In this document: positions 53,338-62,937 of the stretch, one piece after another
Position numbering within the stretch: the stretch's first letter is position 1
Layout: each line of letters opens with the position of its first letter
DNA from: Roseovarius nubinhibens ISM
GTDB lineage: Bacteria; Pseudomonadota; Alphaproteobacteria; Rhodobacterales; Rhodobacteraceae
DNA: 64,000 nt
NCBI RefSeq assembly: GCF_000152625.1
Contig: NZ_CH724156.1
Location: 2,027,778 to 2,091,777, forward strand
Reading direction: 5' to 3'
Program-made: the position numbers and the translations under genes
The notes under the pieces: generated by a model
The model's input: the letters and a program-made list of their open reading frames with translations, nothing else
Database searches by the model: none
Told to the model about the DNA's origin: nothing

Positions 53338-54022
53338 ATTTCTGGGGCTCGCGGGGCTGGCCTTGGCCGGGCTCTGGGCCGGGCTTTGGGCGGGGCCGGG
53401 AGAGGCGCAACAGTTCAAGATGAACGTGGGCTGTCCGACGCTCGGCAGCGCCGACATTGGCAAATACACGATCGATGAGTTGAACAAGCTCTGCCACAAC
53501 TCGGCCGGGACCAGCGCCGGGGGCACCGCACCGAGCCAGACCCAGATGGCCACCGCCGAGGGTGGCGCATCGCTGAGCTGTGGGCAGCACAAGGCGCTGG
53601 CGGCTTTTGCGCGGATGAACCCCGGCTTTGTCGAGGGCGAGACGAGCCAGGCGGTGGTTGAGAAATACTGCGCGGGCAAGCCCGATGACGCGGTGCCCGG
53701 CGGCAGTCAGGTGGGCGGCAATCTTCTCTCCGGGGTGTTCCGGTTCGAACGCGGCTATCACGGCAGCTATAGCGGGGCCAAGGCGCGGATCTGCAAACCG
53801 TATTACTCGGGCGATGCCTATCTGGAGCGGGGCCATATCACCTTTACCTCCGGCGGGCATACGTGGCGCGGCACGATCAGCGACAACAGCTTTCTGTCGA
53901 TTACCCGCGAGGGCGTGACGCCGCGGCCCAAGAACCCGACCTCGATCAGCGGGCCGATGCTCGAGGCCGAGCTCTATAATGGTTACTGCGGGCGGGGATT
54001 TTTCCGCCTGTCGGCAAAATGA
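53330..54022 (+). CDS. Exported hypothetical protein with C-terminal beta domain
   Basis: A 230-residue protein with signal peptide FLGLAGLALAGLWAGLWAGPGEA. The N-terminal part has Cys pairs (NVGCPTLGSADIGKYTIDELNKLCHN; LSCGQHKALAAFARMNPGFVEGETSQAVVEKYCAG). The C-terminal ~110 residues (FRFERGYHGSYSGAKARICKPYYSGDAYLERGHITFTSGGHTWRGTISDNSFLSI...GPMLEAELYNGYCGRGFFRL) look like a small beta-sandwich of the kind ending in CGxFxL. No family assigned. It overlaps the metallopeptidase stop by 8 bp. Its place inside the peptidase run suggests a substrate, inhibitor or adhesion partner (inference). Confidence 0.75.
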   Translation: MSKFLGLAGLALAGLWAGLWAGPGEAQQFKMNVGCPTLGSADIGKYTIDELNKLCHNSAGTSAGGTAPSQTQMATAEGGASLSCGQHKALAAFARMNPGFVEGETSQAVVEKYCAGKPDDAVPGGSQVGGNLLSGVFRFERGYHGSYSGAKARICKPYYSGDAYLERGHITFTSGGHTWRGTISDNSFLSITREGVTPRPKNPTSISGPMLEAELYNGYCGRGFFRLSAK

Positions 54023-54042
54023 ACCCAATCAGGGAGCAGGCA

Positions 54043-54918
54043 ATGAGCAAGGTGATCGCATGGGGGGCGCTGGCGTGGCTGGCGCTGGGGCAGATGGCGA
54101 TGGCGCAATCGGGCGAGGGCTGTCTCGCGCCGGATCAGCTGCGCGACAAGGACGTGCGCCGCCATGCGGCGCAGCTCGCTCGGGATGTCTGTATCTCGGA
54201 AATCGAGATCGCCGAACATGGCGTGCCGTGGCGGTTCACCGTGATCGAGAACAGCAAGCATCAACAGGGGCCGACGATTTTCCTGCTGCATGACAATGAG
54301 AACTCGGCCTTTGATACGGCGCTCTACGCGGTGCGCAAATATGGCGGCAAGCTTGTCGCGCTGGAGACCGGTGACAGCCGCGACTATCAGGGGCAGGATC
54401 CGAACCGCAATTTCGGTGCGACCGCGCAGGCGACCGCGCCCTGTGCCCAGATGCGGCGCAAACCGGCGCCGATCTTTACCAAGTTTCTCACCGACCTGCG
54501 GGGCCGGCGGCCGGGGTTCGTGCTGACACTGCACAACAACGCCAATGGCCATACCGGCAATGGCGGCTCGGGCGGCATCAGCGCGGCGCGGCAAAGCACG
54601 GTGATGAAGGGGCTGCCCGCGCCGGGCGGTGGCGACGAGGATGACGCGATCCTGCTGGCGGGCACGCAGCCCTTTGAGCAAAACGGCGCGGCGCAAAAGC
54701 TCGTGGCGCAGCTGCACAAGGCGCAGGTCAATGTGATCTATGAACATGTCCGGCCCGAGGGCAATGATTGCTCGTTTTCGAACTACATCGTGCTCAATCA
54801 GCTGGGCGATTACTACAATATCGAGGCGCAGCACGGCCACACCGGGCCGCAGAAGCGGATGCTCGATATTCTCATGGGGATTGAACGGGTCAAGGTGCGT
54901 GACCGGGGCGTGAAGTAA
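54043..54918 (+). CDS. Exported M14-carboxypeptidase-like protein
   Basis: A 291-residue protein with signal peptide VIAWGALAWLALGQMAMA. Zinc-carboxypeptidase landmarks appear in order: H83-x-x-E86 in FLLHDNENSAFD, N121-R122 in GQDPNRNFGAT (the substrate carboxylate-binding pair of M14), H164 in FVLTLHNNANGH, and E261 in YYNIEAQHGHTG where the catalytic Glu is expected. This layout also fits the aspartoacylase branch of the same fold. A purely exported location favours a peptide or muropeptide substrate. The ATG at 54043 has GGGAG about 6 nt upstream; an ATG at 54019 overlaps the previous stop (ATGA) and is the alternative. Last gene of the run; convergent with the UbiH-type gene. Confidence 0.8.
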   Translation: MSKVIAWGALAWLALGQMAMAQSGEGCLAPDQLRDKDVRRHAAQLARDVCISEIEIAEHGVPWRFTVIENSKHQQGPTIFLLHDNENSAFDTALYAVRKYGGKLVALETGDSRDYQGQDPNRNFGATAQATAPCAQMRRKPAPIFTKFLTDLRGRRPGFVLTLHNNANGHTGNGGSGGISAARQSTVMKGLPAPGGGDEDDAILLAGTQPFEQNGAAQKLVAQLHKAQVNVIYEHVRPEGNDCSFSNYIVLNQLGDYYNIEAQHGHTGPQKRMLDILMGIERVKVRDRGVK

Positions 54919-54923
54919 CCCGG

Positions 54924-56153
54924 TCAGCGCATGAGATCGGGCAGGTCGCCGGTGAGTCCGGCGGCTTCGCGGATCAGCCCGCGGCGCAGCGGCGGCAGCG
55001 CGTTGACCAGCCCCATGCCAATGTCACGGGTCAGCCGCGCCAGAGGATTGTCGTTGGAAAACAGTCGGTTAGTCAGGTCCGTCGTCATCGCCAGCGTGGT
55101 CGTATCAAAGCGCCGCCATTGCTGATAACGACCGAGAACATCCGGCGCGCCGATGTCTTCGCCGCGCGCCTGGGCCTCGCGCAGAACCTGCACCAGGGCC
55201 GCCACATCGCGCAGTCCCGCGTTGAGACCCTGTCCCGCAATCGGGTGCAGCCCATGCGCCGCGTCGCCGACCAGCGCCAGCCTCGTGTCGGTGAACCGCT
55301 CTGCGAGGCTCAGCGCGAGCGGGTAGCTGTAGCGTTTGCCGCGCAGCCGGATGTCGCCCAGAAAATCGCCGAACCGGGGCCGCAGCATGTCGAGAAACCC
55401 GGCATCATCGAGCGCCATGAATTCGGCGGCGGTGTCGGCGGTCTCGCTCCAGACGATCGAGCTCACCCGGCCGGGCAGCGGCAGGATGGCGAGCGGGCCC
55501 GAGGGCATGAAGAACTGATGCGCAATGCCGTGATGCGGCGCGTCATGTTCGATGGCGGCGACAAGCGCGGTCTGCCCATAATCCCAGCCGCGCCGGGGGA
55601 TGCCCGCGCGCGCGCCGGTGCCCGAGCTGCGGCCATCCGCGCCGACAAGCACCCGCGCCGTGAGGCTGCGCCCCGAGGCCAGCGTCACCTCGGCGCGCAT
55701 GGCATCGCAGGACTGGGCCACGACGGTTTCGCCCGCGAGATGGGTGATCTTTGGCTCTGCCTCGAGCGCGTCGAGCAGGGCACGGCGCAAAAAGCGATCT
55801 TCGAGCATATGACCCATCGGGCCTTCTTCGATCTCGGCATGGTCGAAATGCAGAAAGAACGGCGAGAGCGGGCCTTCGCCCGCGCGCCCGTCGGAGACCT
55901 TGATCTCGAACATCGGCTGGGCGTTGTCCTCCACCCGGTCCCAGAGCCCGAGCCGGTCGAGCAGCCGCACCGAGGCCAGCGCCAGCGCATAGCTGCGCCC
56001 GTCGAAATCGGCGGCCTCATGGGCGGAGAGCGGCGCGGCGTCGATCACCGTCACAGTGAACCCGGCCTGCGCCAGCCCGAGGGCCAGCGCCGGGCCGCCA
56101 AGACCGCCGCCGACGATCACGATGTCGCTGTCGAAACTCTGTAAATCCGTCAT
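54924..56153 (-). CDS. UbiH/UbiF-family FAD monooxygenase (second copy)
   Basis: A 409-residue ubiquinone-type hydroxylase. FAD motifs are all canonical: SDIVIVGGGLGGPALALGLAQAGFTVTVID, ARVLVGADGRSSGTGARAGI and TRLALVGDAAHGLHPIAGQGLNAGLRDVAAL. It is better conserved than the paralogue at 11316-12527, where GDAAH is altered, so this one is the stronger candidate for the housekeeping ring hydroxylase. The ATG at 56153 was chosen; sequence before it is not family-like. Confidence 0.92.
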   Translation of the reverse strand: MTDLQSFDSDIVIVGGGLGGPALALGLAQAGFTVTVIDAAPLSAHEAADFDGRSYALALASVRLLDRLGLWDRVEDNAQPMFEIKVSDGRAGEGPLSPFFLHFDHAEIEEGPMGHMLEDRFLRRALLDALEAEPKITHLAGETVVAQSCDAMRAEVTLASGRSLTARVLVGADGRSSGTGARAGIPRRGWDYGQTALVAAIEHDAPHHGIAHQFFMPSGPLAILPLPGRVSSIVWSETADTAAEFMALDDAGFLDMLRPRFGDFLGDIRLRGKRYSYPLALSLAERFTDTRLALVGDAAHGLHPIAGQGLNAGLRDVAALVQVLREAQARGEDIGAPDVLGRYQQWRRFDTTTLAMTTDLTNRLFSNDNPLARLTRDIGMGLVNALPPLRRGLIREAAGLTGDLPDLMR

Positions 56154-56251
56154 GTGCCAAATATGGCCCAAGCTGTGGGATTGTCCATGCGCGCCAACCC
56201 GTCTAGCGTCGTTTCGACGCAAGAATTTACCGGGACGCGAAGGGGCGGGAC

Positions 56252-57583
56252 ATGCAGGAATGGCTTTCGATGAGCGCGGCAGAGCTGGGCCGGGGGATTG
56301 GCCGGGGTGAGATCGACGCCGAGGCGCTGTGCGAGACCTATCTGCAGGCGATTGCCGCCCATCCCTATGCCAAGCGCATCTATTCGGTGGTGACCGAGGA
56401 TCGCGCCCGGGCCGAGGCGCGGGCGGCGGCGCGGCGGGCGCAACTCGGCCAGCGGCTGGGGCCGCTCGACGGGGTGCCGATCAGCTGGAAAGACCTGTTT
56501 GACAGCGCCGGCGTGGCGACCGAGGCGGGCTCGCAACTGCTCGCAGGGCGGGTGCCGGGGACGGATGCGGAAGTGCTGCGCAACGCGACGATGGCGGGGC
56601 TCGTCTGCCTTGGCAAAACGCATATGAGCGAGCTGGCTTTTTCCGGGCTCGGCCTCAACCCGCGCACGGCGACGCCGCCCTGTATCAATGATCCCGAGGC
56701 GGTGCCGGGCGGGTCGTCGTCGGGGGCGGCGGCGAGCGTGGCCTTTGGTCTCGCGGCCTGCGGGATCGGCAGCGATACCGGCGGCTCGGTGCGCATTCCG
56801 GCGGCGTGGAACGATCTTGTCGGGCTCAAGACCACCTCGGGGCGGCTCTCGTCCAAGGGGGTTGTGCCGCTTTGCGAACGGTTCGACACGGTGGGGCCCA
56901 TTGGGCGCAGCGTCGAGGATTGCGCGCTCATGCTGGCGGCGCTCGATGGCAGCGGCACACCGGTCGATCTGCGGGGCGCGCGGCTCGAGGGGATGCGCTT
57001 TGCGGCGCTGCAGACCACGGTTCTCGACGAGATCCGCGACGCGCCGCGTGCCGCCTATGAGAATGCGGTAGAGCGTCTGCATGCCGCCGGTGCCAAGATC
57101 GAGCGGCTCGACGCGCCGGAAGTGGCCGAGGCGATGCCGCTCTCGGGGCTTTTGTTCACCGCCGAGGCCTATGGCATCTGGGGCGAGACGATCGCCGCCA
57201 ATCCCGAGGTCATGTTCCCGCCGATCCGCGAGCGGTTCGAGGGCGGGCGCGATGCGCTGGCCTCGGATTACATCGCGGGCTGGCGCAAGCTCAACGCTCT
57301 GCGCGAGGCCTGGGCCGCGCGGGTGGCGGGCTATGACGCGGTGCTGATGCCGTCGTCGCCGATCCTGCCGCCCAATGCCGAACGGCTCTTGACCGACGAC
57401 AGCTATTACGTGACCGAGAACCTTTTGGCGCTGCGCAACACCCGGGTGGGCAATCTCATGGGGCTCGCGGCGATGAGCCTGCCCACCGGCGTGCCGAGCT
57501 GTGGCATCATGCTCTGCGGGGCGGCATTCGGCGAAGAACGCCTCTTGCGGGTGGCGGCGGCGGCCGAGGCGGCGCTGTCCTAA
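56252..57583 (+). CDS. Amidase signature family enzyme
   Basis: A 443-residue amidase with the Ser-cisSer-Lys triad: Lys in GVPISWKDLFDSAGV (~77), cis-Ser in PEAVPGGSSSGAAASVAFG and nucleophile Ser in CGIGSDTGGSVRIPAAWNDLVGLKTTSGR (~178). The family includes GatA and many small-amide hydrolases. It is shorter than GatA and not near gatB/gatC, so a metabolic amidase is more likely; substrate unknown. GGGG-type site before the ATG. Confidence 0.92.
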   Translation: MQEWLSMSAAELGRGIGRGEIDAEALCETYLQAIAAHPYAKRIYSVVTEDRARAEARAAARRAQLGQRLGPLDGVPISWKDLFDSAGVATEAGSQLLAGRVPGTDAEVLRNATMAGLVCLGKTHMSELAFSGLGLNPRTATPPCINDPEAVPGGSSSGAAASVAFGLAACGIGSDTGGSVRIPAAWNDLVGLKTTSGRLSSKGVVPLCERFDTVGPIGRSVEDCALMLAALDGSGTPVDLRGARLEGMRFAALQTTVLDEIRDAPRAAYENAVERLHAAGAKIERLDAPEVAEAMPLSGLLFTAEAYGIWGETIAANPEVMFPPIRERFEGGRDALASDYIAGWRKLNALREAWAARVAGYDAVLMPSSPILPPNAERLLTDDSYYVTENLLALRNTRVGNLMGLAAMSLPTGVPSCGIMLCGAAFGEERLLRVAAAAEAALS

Positions 57584-57744
57584 GGGGTTGGAAACAGGGT
57601 CTTTTGGCCAGATTAGGGCCGGTCTCGCCCAAAATGCCACAATTTGAGGCAAGCCGCGTGGTTTTGCTGGACCTGAGAGGGATCGGCAGGTAGATTCACA
57701 GGAAACGGGGCGACAATGATCCCGTAACCTGAGGCAGTTTTCTG

Positions 57745-58923
57745 ATGTTTCCCGAGCGGTTTTCAACCCTGCCGGAATACGCATTCCCGCGTCTGCGCGC
57801 CCTGTTGGACGTGCATGAGGCCGGGGGTGAGCCGGTGCATATGACCATAGGCGAGCCGAAACACGCGTTTCCGGCCTGGGTCACGGATGTGATCGCAAAG
57901 CATGCCGAAGGCTTTGGCCGTTACCCGGTCAATGAAGGTATTCCCGAGCTGCGCGCAGAGATTGCCGCCTGGATCGCCCGGCGCTATGGCGTGACGGTCG
58001 ATGCCGAGCGCGAGGTGATGGCGCTCAACGGCACGCGCGAAGGGCTCTATAACGCGATGATGGCGCTTTGCCCCGAGGCCAAGGGCAGCGCGCGGCCCAA
58101 GGTTCTGATCCCGAACCCGTTCTATCAGGTCTATATGGTCGGCGCGCTGAGCGTGGCGGCCGAGCCCGTGTTTCTCAACGCGACGGCAGAGACCGGGTTT
58201 CTGCCCGATTTCGGCGCGGTGGCGCCCGAGGTGCTCGATCAAGTGGCGGTGGCCTATCTCTGTTCGCCGTCGAACCCGCAGGGTGCGGTGGCCGAGAGAT
58301 CCTATTGGGAGCATCTGATCGGCCTCGCCGAAAAGCATGATTTCTATATCTTCGCCGATGAATGCTATTCCGAGATTTACCGGGGCGAGGCACCGGTGGG
58401 GGCCTTGCAGGTGGCGCGCGAGATGGGCGCAGATCCCGAACGCGTGGTGATCTTTCATTCGCTGTCGAAACGGTCGAACCTGCCGGGGCTGCGCAGCGGT
58501 TTCGTGGCGGGCGGGCCGAAGAGCATCACCCGCATCCGGCAGCTGCGCAACTATGCGGGGGCGCCGCTTCCGATGCCGCTGCAACATGCCGCCGCCGCCG
58601 TATGGGCGGATGAGGCGCATGTGATCGAGAACCGCGCCGCCTATGGCGAGAAATACGCGCTCGCAGATGAGATCATGGCGGATTTCCCCGGCTACCAGGG
58701 TCCGCAGGCCGGGTTTTTCCTGTGGCTGCCCGTCGAGGATGGCCAGGCGGCGGCGCTCAAGCTTTGGACAGAAACCGGCGTGCGGGTTCTTCCCGGCGCC
58801 TATCTGAGCCGCGACACGGACGGGGGTAACCCCGGCAAGCACTATATAAGAGCCGCGTTGGTGGCTCCAAAAGACGAGATGGCACAAGGGCTTATCCGCC
58901 TGCGTGACTGTCTCCAGAGATGA
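57745..58923 (+). CDS. Class I/II aminotransferase, probably DapC-like
   Basis: A 392-residue PLP fold-type I enzyme: [16 protein letters not shown] and [26 protein letters not shown] at the N terminus, [35 protein letters not shown], and the PLP lysine in [24 protein letters not shown] (~240). This subgroup, located before ftsK in alphaproteobacteria, is often annotated as succinyldiaminopimelate transaminase (DapC), which would serve lysine and peptidoglycan synthesis. That specificity is from family memory, not proven here. The ftsK start follows by 16 bp. Confidence 0.85.
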   Translation: MFPERFSTLPEYAFPRLRALLDVHEAGGEPVHMTIGEPKHAFPAWVTDVIAKHAEGFGRYPVNEGIPELRAEIAAWIARRYGVTVDAEREVMALNGTREGLYNAMMALCPEAKGSARPKVLIPNPFYQVYMVGALSVAAEPVFLNATAETGFLPDFGAVAPEVLDQVAVAYLCSPSNPQGAVAERSYWEHLIGLAEKHDFYIFADECYSEIYRGEAPVGALQVAREMGADPERVVIFHSLSKRSNLPGLRSGFVAGGPKSITRIRQLRNYAGAPLPMPLQHAAAAVWADEAHVIENRAAYGEKYALADEIMADFPGYQGPQAGFFLWLPVEDGQAAALKLWTETGVRVLPGAYLSRDTDGGNPGKHYIRAALVAPKDEMAQGLIRLRDCLQR

Positions 58924-58939
58924 CGAGGACGAGGGCAAC

Positions 58940-61900
58940 ATGGCTTATCAGGCACGAGGACGTGATCCGCTGTTGGACAGCAACATGGCTGAGGTGATCG
59001 AGCGACGCGGCAAGGAATTGCTGGGCTTCGGGCTGATTGTGGCCGGCCTGATCGTGGCGTTGATGTTCGGCTCCTACAGCCCCGACGATCCGAGCTGGAT
59101 GTCGGCGGTGGATGCGCCCGTGCAGAACTGGCTCGGGGCCTTCGGGGCCAAGCTCTCGGCGGCGCTGTTCATGATCATCGGTCTCGGAGCCTGGGGCTTT
59201 GCCGCGCTGCTGGCGGTCTGGGGCGCACGGTTTGTGCTGCACCGGGGGCAGGAACGCGCCATGAACCGGCTGATCTTTGCGCCGATCTGGATTGCGGTGC
59301 TGTCGATCTATTGCACCACGCTCACCCCCGGCGAAGTCTGGGGCCAGGTCCATACCTTTGGCCTTGGTGGGCTTTTTGGTGACACGATCTTTGGCGTTCT
59401 GGTCAATATTCAGCCGATGTCCGGCAGTTTTGCCTTCCGCTTCTTCTCGCTGCTCTTGGGTCTGGCGGCGCTGGGCATGGGGGCCTTTGTTCTGGGCTTT
59501 GACCGCGATGAGCTGGGCCGGATTGGCCGCTATCTGCTGGTCAGCCTGATCATGACCTACAATTGGATCATCACGATGATGGGCCGGGGCGCGACCGGCG
59601 CGGCCTTTGTCGCACGCACCGGGGCCGAGAAACATGCCGAACGCCGCGCCCGGCGCGCCGAGGCACGCCCGGCGATGGCGGCCTCTGGCCCGCGTGACGC
59701 GCGGATCAGCGACGAGCCGCGCGTGACCATCGTGCCGCCGCGTCTCACCCGGGGCACGGCGCGGGATTATGAAGAACAAAGCGATCTCAGCGATCTGATC
59801 GAGCCGACGCAGGCCAGCCATGGCGCGCCGCGCATCGTGGCCCAGCGCGGCGCCGCCCCGGCGCCCGCCGCACCCGAGGCACCGCAGAAATCCGGCGGGC
59901 TGCTCGCCCGGATGCCGTCGCTCATTCGTCGTCCCGAGCCCACGCCGGAACCGGTCCTGCAAGCGGCCCCCGTGATGGACAGCGCCGAGCCGATGGGCGA
60001 GGACCGCATTCGCGCCAAGATCGCCGATGTCATCAAGACCCGCGTGCGTCAGAGCCCGTCGCTCCGCGTCGAAAGCGTCGCGCCGCTGACCAAGGGCCGT
60101 GGCCGTGGGCCGATCCCGCTGGTGCTCGACACCTCTGCGCCGCGCCGGGGTCTGCCGCCGGAACCGCCGCTGACCGCCCCGGCCGCCGGGCTGCCGCCCG
60201 AGCCGCCGCTCACCGCAGCACAGCGGCCCGCGATGCCGCATCCGGCACCGACCTATGCCGCGCCTGTTTATGCAGAGCCGGCCTATGCCGATATGTCCCA
60301 TGCCGAGCCGACCATGGCGGACGCGGGCTATGATGCGGGTTATGTTGAGGCAGGCTATGCCGAGGCGGGCTATCTCGAGGCCGATCTCGACGATCTGCCC
60401 TATGGCGACGATCCCTATCAAACCCAGCCGGACGAGGCGCGCTATGCGCCCGCCGCCGCGGCCGCACCCAATGTTGCCGCCACTGCCGCACCCGTGACGC
60501 CGCGCATCCCGGTGCCGGAGCCCAAGAAAGTCGTGCAGCATCCGCCGCGCAAGGCGATGCAGCCCTCGACCCGTGCCGCCGCCGAAGCCCAGCCGAGCCT
60601 CGAGTTCGAAGAGCGTAACGCGGTGCAATATGAACTGCCGCCGCTGAGCCTGCTGCGCAGCCCGGAAACCATCCAGCGCCATCACCTCAGCGATGAGGCG
60701 CTCGAGGAAAACGCCCGGATGCTCGAAGCAGTGCTCGACGATTACGGCGTCAAGGGCGATATCGTCAGCGTTCGCCCCGGCCCCGTCGTCACCATGTACG
60801 AGCTCGAACCTGCGCCGGGTCTCAAGGCGAGCCGGGTGATCGGGCTTGCCGATGATATCGCGCGGTCGATGTCGGCCCTGTCAGCGCGGGTCTCCACCGT
60901 GCCGGGTCGTTCGGTCATCGGCATCGAACTGCCCAATGACAACCGCGAGATGGTGGTGCTCCGCGAGATCCTCGCGACCCGCGATTTCGGCGATGGCAAC
61001 CAGCAACTGCCGCTGGCGCTCGGCAAGGACATTGGCGGCGATCCGATCGTCGCGAACCTCGCCAAGATGCCTCACCTGCTCATCGCCGGGACCACCGGCT
61101 CGGGCAAATCGGTGGCGATCAACACGATGATCCTGAGCCTTCTCTATAAGCTCACCCCGGATGAATGCCGGTTGATCATGATCGACCCGAAGATGCTCGA
61201 ACTGAGTGTCTATGACGGCATTCCGCATCTGCTGAGCCCGGTGGTGACCGATCCCAAGAAGGCGGTTGTCGCGCTCAAATGGGTCGTGGCCGAGATGGAA
61301 GAGCGCTATCGCAAGATGTCTAAGATGGGCGTGCGCAACATCGCGGGATATAATGGCCGGGTGGCTGACGCCCAGGCCAAGGGCGAGATGTTCTCGCGCA
61401 CCGTGCAGACCGGGTTTGATGACGAGACTGGCGAGCCCGTGTTCGAGACCGAGCAATTCGCGCCCGAGAAAATGCCCTATATCGTCGTGATCGTCGACGA
61501 GATGGCCGACCTGATGATGGTGGCGGGCAAGGAAATCGAGGCCTGCATTCAGCGTCTGGCGCAGATGGCGCGGGCGAGCGGCATTCACCTCATCATGGCG
61601 ACACAGCGGCCCTCGGTCGATGTGATCACCGGCACGATCAAGGCGAACTTCCCGACGCGGATTTCCTTCCAGGTGACGTCGAAGATCGACAGCCGCACCA
61701 TCCTTGGCGAAATGGGCGCCGAACAGCTTCTGGGCATGGGCGACATGCTCTATATGGCGGGCGGGGCGAAAATCACCCGGTGCCACGGGCCGTTCGTCAG
61801 CGACGAAGAGGTCGAGGAAGTGGTCAACAACCTCAAGGCCTATGGCCCGCCCTCCTATATCGGTGGCGTGGTCGAAGGCCCGGACGAGGAAAAGGCCGAG

Positions 61901-62140
61901 AGCATCGACGCGGTGCTCGGCCTGTCGACCGGCGGCAATACCGATGGCGAAGACGCGCTCTATGATCAGGCGGTGCAGATCGTCATTCAGGACCGCAAAT
62001 GCTCGACCTCCTATATTCAGCGCAAATTGGCCATCGGCTATAACAAGGCCGCGCGCCTTGTGGAGCAGATGGAGGAAGAGGGGCTCGTCAGCTCGGCCAA
62101 CCATGTCGGCAAGCGCGAGATCCTCGTCCCCGAGCAGTAA
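58940..62140 (+). CDS. ftsK: DNA translocase FtsK
   Basis: A 1066-residue septal DNA pump that clears and aligns chromosome dimers for XerCD and helps division. About four to five N-terminal membrane helices ([19 protein letters not shown]... to [19 protein letters not shown]), then a long low-complexity linker (~230-560). The motor follows: alpha domain from ~580, Walker [18 protein letters not shown] (~716), Walker [16 protein letters not shown] (~852) and [29 protein letters not shown]-terminal winged-helix gamma domain ([41 protein letters not shown]) reads KOPS. The linker has repeated GLPPEPPLT and [15 protein letters not shown] units. Confidence 0.97.
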   Translation: MAYQARGRDPLLDSNMAEVIERRGKELLGFGLIVAGLIVALMFGSYSPDDPSWMSAVDAPVQNWLGAFGAKLSAALFMIIGLGAWGFAALLAVWGARFVLHRGQERAMNRLIFAPIWIAVLSIYCTTLTPGEVWGQVHTFGLGGLFGDTIFGVLVNIQPMSGSFAFRFFSLLLGLAALGMGAFVLGFDRDELGRIGRYLLVSLIMTYNWIITMMGRGATGAAFVARTGAEKHAERRARRAEARPAMAASGPRDARISDEPRVTIVPPRLTRGTARDYEEQSDLSDLIEPTQASHGAPRIVAQRGAAPAPAAPEAPQKSGGLLARMPSLIRRPEPTPEPVLQAAPVMDSAEPMGEDRIRAKIADVIKTRVRQSPSLRVESVAPLTKGRGRGPIPLVLDTSAPRRGLPPEPPLTAPAAGLPPEPPLTAAQRPAMPHPAPTYAAPVYAEPAYADMSHAEPTMADAGYDAGYVEAGYAEAGYLEADLDDLPYGDDPYQTQPDEARYAPAAAAAPNVAATAAPVTPRIPVPEPKKVVQHPPRKAMQPSTRAAAEAQPSLEFEERNAVQYELPPLSLLRSPETIQRHHLSDEALEENARMLEAVLDDYGVKGDIVSVRPGPVVTMYELEPAPGLKASRVIGLADDIARSMSALSARVSTVPGRSVIGIELPNDNREMVVLREILATRDFGDGNQQLPLALGKDIGGDPIVANLAKMPHLLIAGTTGSGKSVAINTMILSLLYKLTPDECRLIMIDPKMLELSVYDGIPHLLSPVVTDPKKAVVALKWVVAEMEERYRKMSKMGVRNIAGYNGRVADAQAKGEMFSRTVQTGFDDETGEPVFETEQFAPEKMPYIVVIVDEMADLMMVAGKEIEACIQRLAQMARASGIHLIMATQRPSVDVITGTIKANFPTRISFQVTSKIDSRTILGEMGAEQLLGMGDMLYMAGGAKITRCHGPFVSDEEVEEVVNNLKAYGPPSYIGGVVEGPDEEKAESIDAVLGLSTGGNTDGEDALYDQAVQIVIQDRKCSTSYIQRKLAIGYNKAARLVEQMEEEGLVSSANHVGKREILVPEQ

Positions 62141-62238
62141 TGCGCCAATAAAGAGCTGAACCTTTTTCGCGCCCGGGCGTTGCCCCCCAGAGTACAGCAC
62201 TTGGTACACCACTTGGGGAAGAGGCGCGGGGAAGGGTC

Positions 62239-62826
62239 ATGGCGGAGATGCATGAAGCCACCGATATGGTGGAAGAGATGCAAGATCTTGGCGAACAATC
62301 CGATGAGGTTTCGGTGCGCGACATGGTCGAGGCGCTGGGCCATCGCGGCTTTGGGCCGCTGATCTTTGTCCCCGCGTTGGTGGTCGTGTCGCCGCTCGGC
62401 GGCATTCCGGGGCTGCCGTCGCTCATGGCGCTGGTGATCGTGCTCATCGCGGCGCAGATCCTCGTCGGGCGCGACCATTTCTGGCTTCCCGACTGGATTG
62501 GCTGCCGCGCGGTGAGCGATGACAAGGTCGACAAGGCCACGCGCAAGATCCACGCCGCGGCGGAATGGCTCGACCGGCATGTGGGCGAGCGTCTGCCACG
62601 GTTCACCGGCAAGGTGGCCCAGATGGTCGGCGCGCTGGCCGTGATCGTGCTGTGCATCATGGTGCCGCCGCTCGAATTCCTGCCCTTTGCCGCTGTGATC
62701 CCGATGCTGGCCATCGCCATCATTGGCCTCGCGGTGACGGTGCGGGACGGCGTTTTGATGCTGGTCGGTCTGACCGCCGCAGTGGCGGCCTTGATTGGCG
62801 GGCTATACATGCTGATATCCATGTAA
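62239..62826 (+). CDS. exoD: ExoD-family membrane protein
   Basis: A 195-residue protein of the ExoD exopolysaccharide family. An acidic N terminus is followed by VSVRDMVEALGHRGFGPLIFVPALVVVSPLGGIPGLPSLMALVIVLIAAQILVGRDHFWLPDWI, the conserved core, and C-terminal helices (MVGALAVIVLCIMVPPLEFLPFAAVIPMLAIAIIGLAVTVRDGVLMLVGL). In Rhizobium exoD mutants have altered polysaccharide and alkali sensitivity; the mechanism is unknown. Independent of ftsK (98-bp gap, no clear terminator). Confidence 0.9.
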   Translation: MAEMHEATDMVEEMQDLGEQSDEVSVRDMVEALGHRGFGPLIFVPALVVVSPLGGIPGLPSLMALVIVLIAAQILVGRDHFWLPDWIGCRAVSDDKVDKATRKIHAAAEWLDRHVGERLPRFTGKVAQMVGALAVIVLCIMVPPLEFLPFAAVIPMLAIAIIGLAVTVRDGVLMLVGLTAAVAALIGGLYMLISM

Positions 62827-62937
62827 GCGGGGTTTGATATCGCATAACAGGGGCCAAGACCCCAGATTGAGCCTCAAGGTGCCGCCCAGAGCAGAGACTG
62901 CAACAGCGGCATCAGGTATGAAGGAGTAGAACAGTCG

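Noticed and set aside
57584..57744. Terminator or repeat between the amidase and the aminotransferase
   Set aside because: TTTTGGC and GCCCAAAA form only a loose inverted repeat with a long spacer and no T tract.
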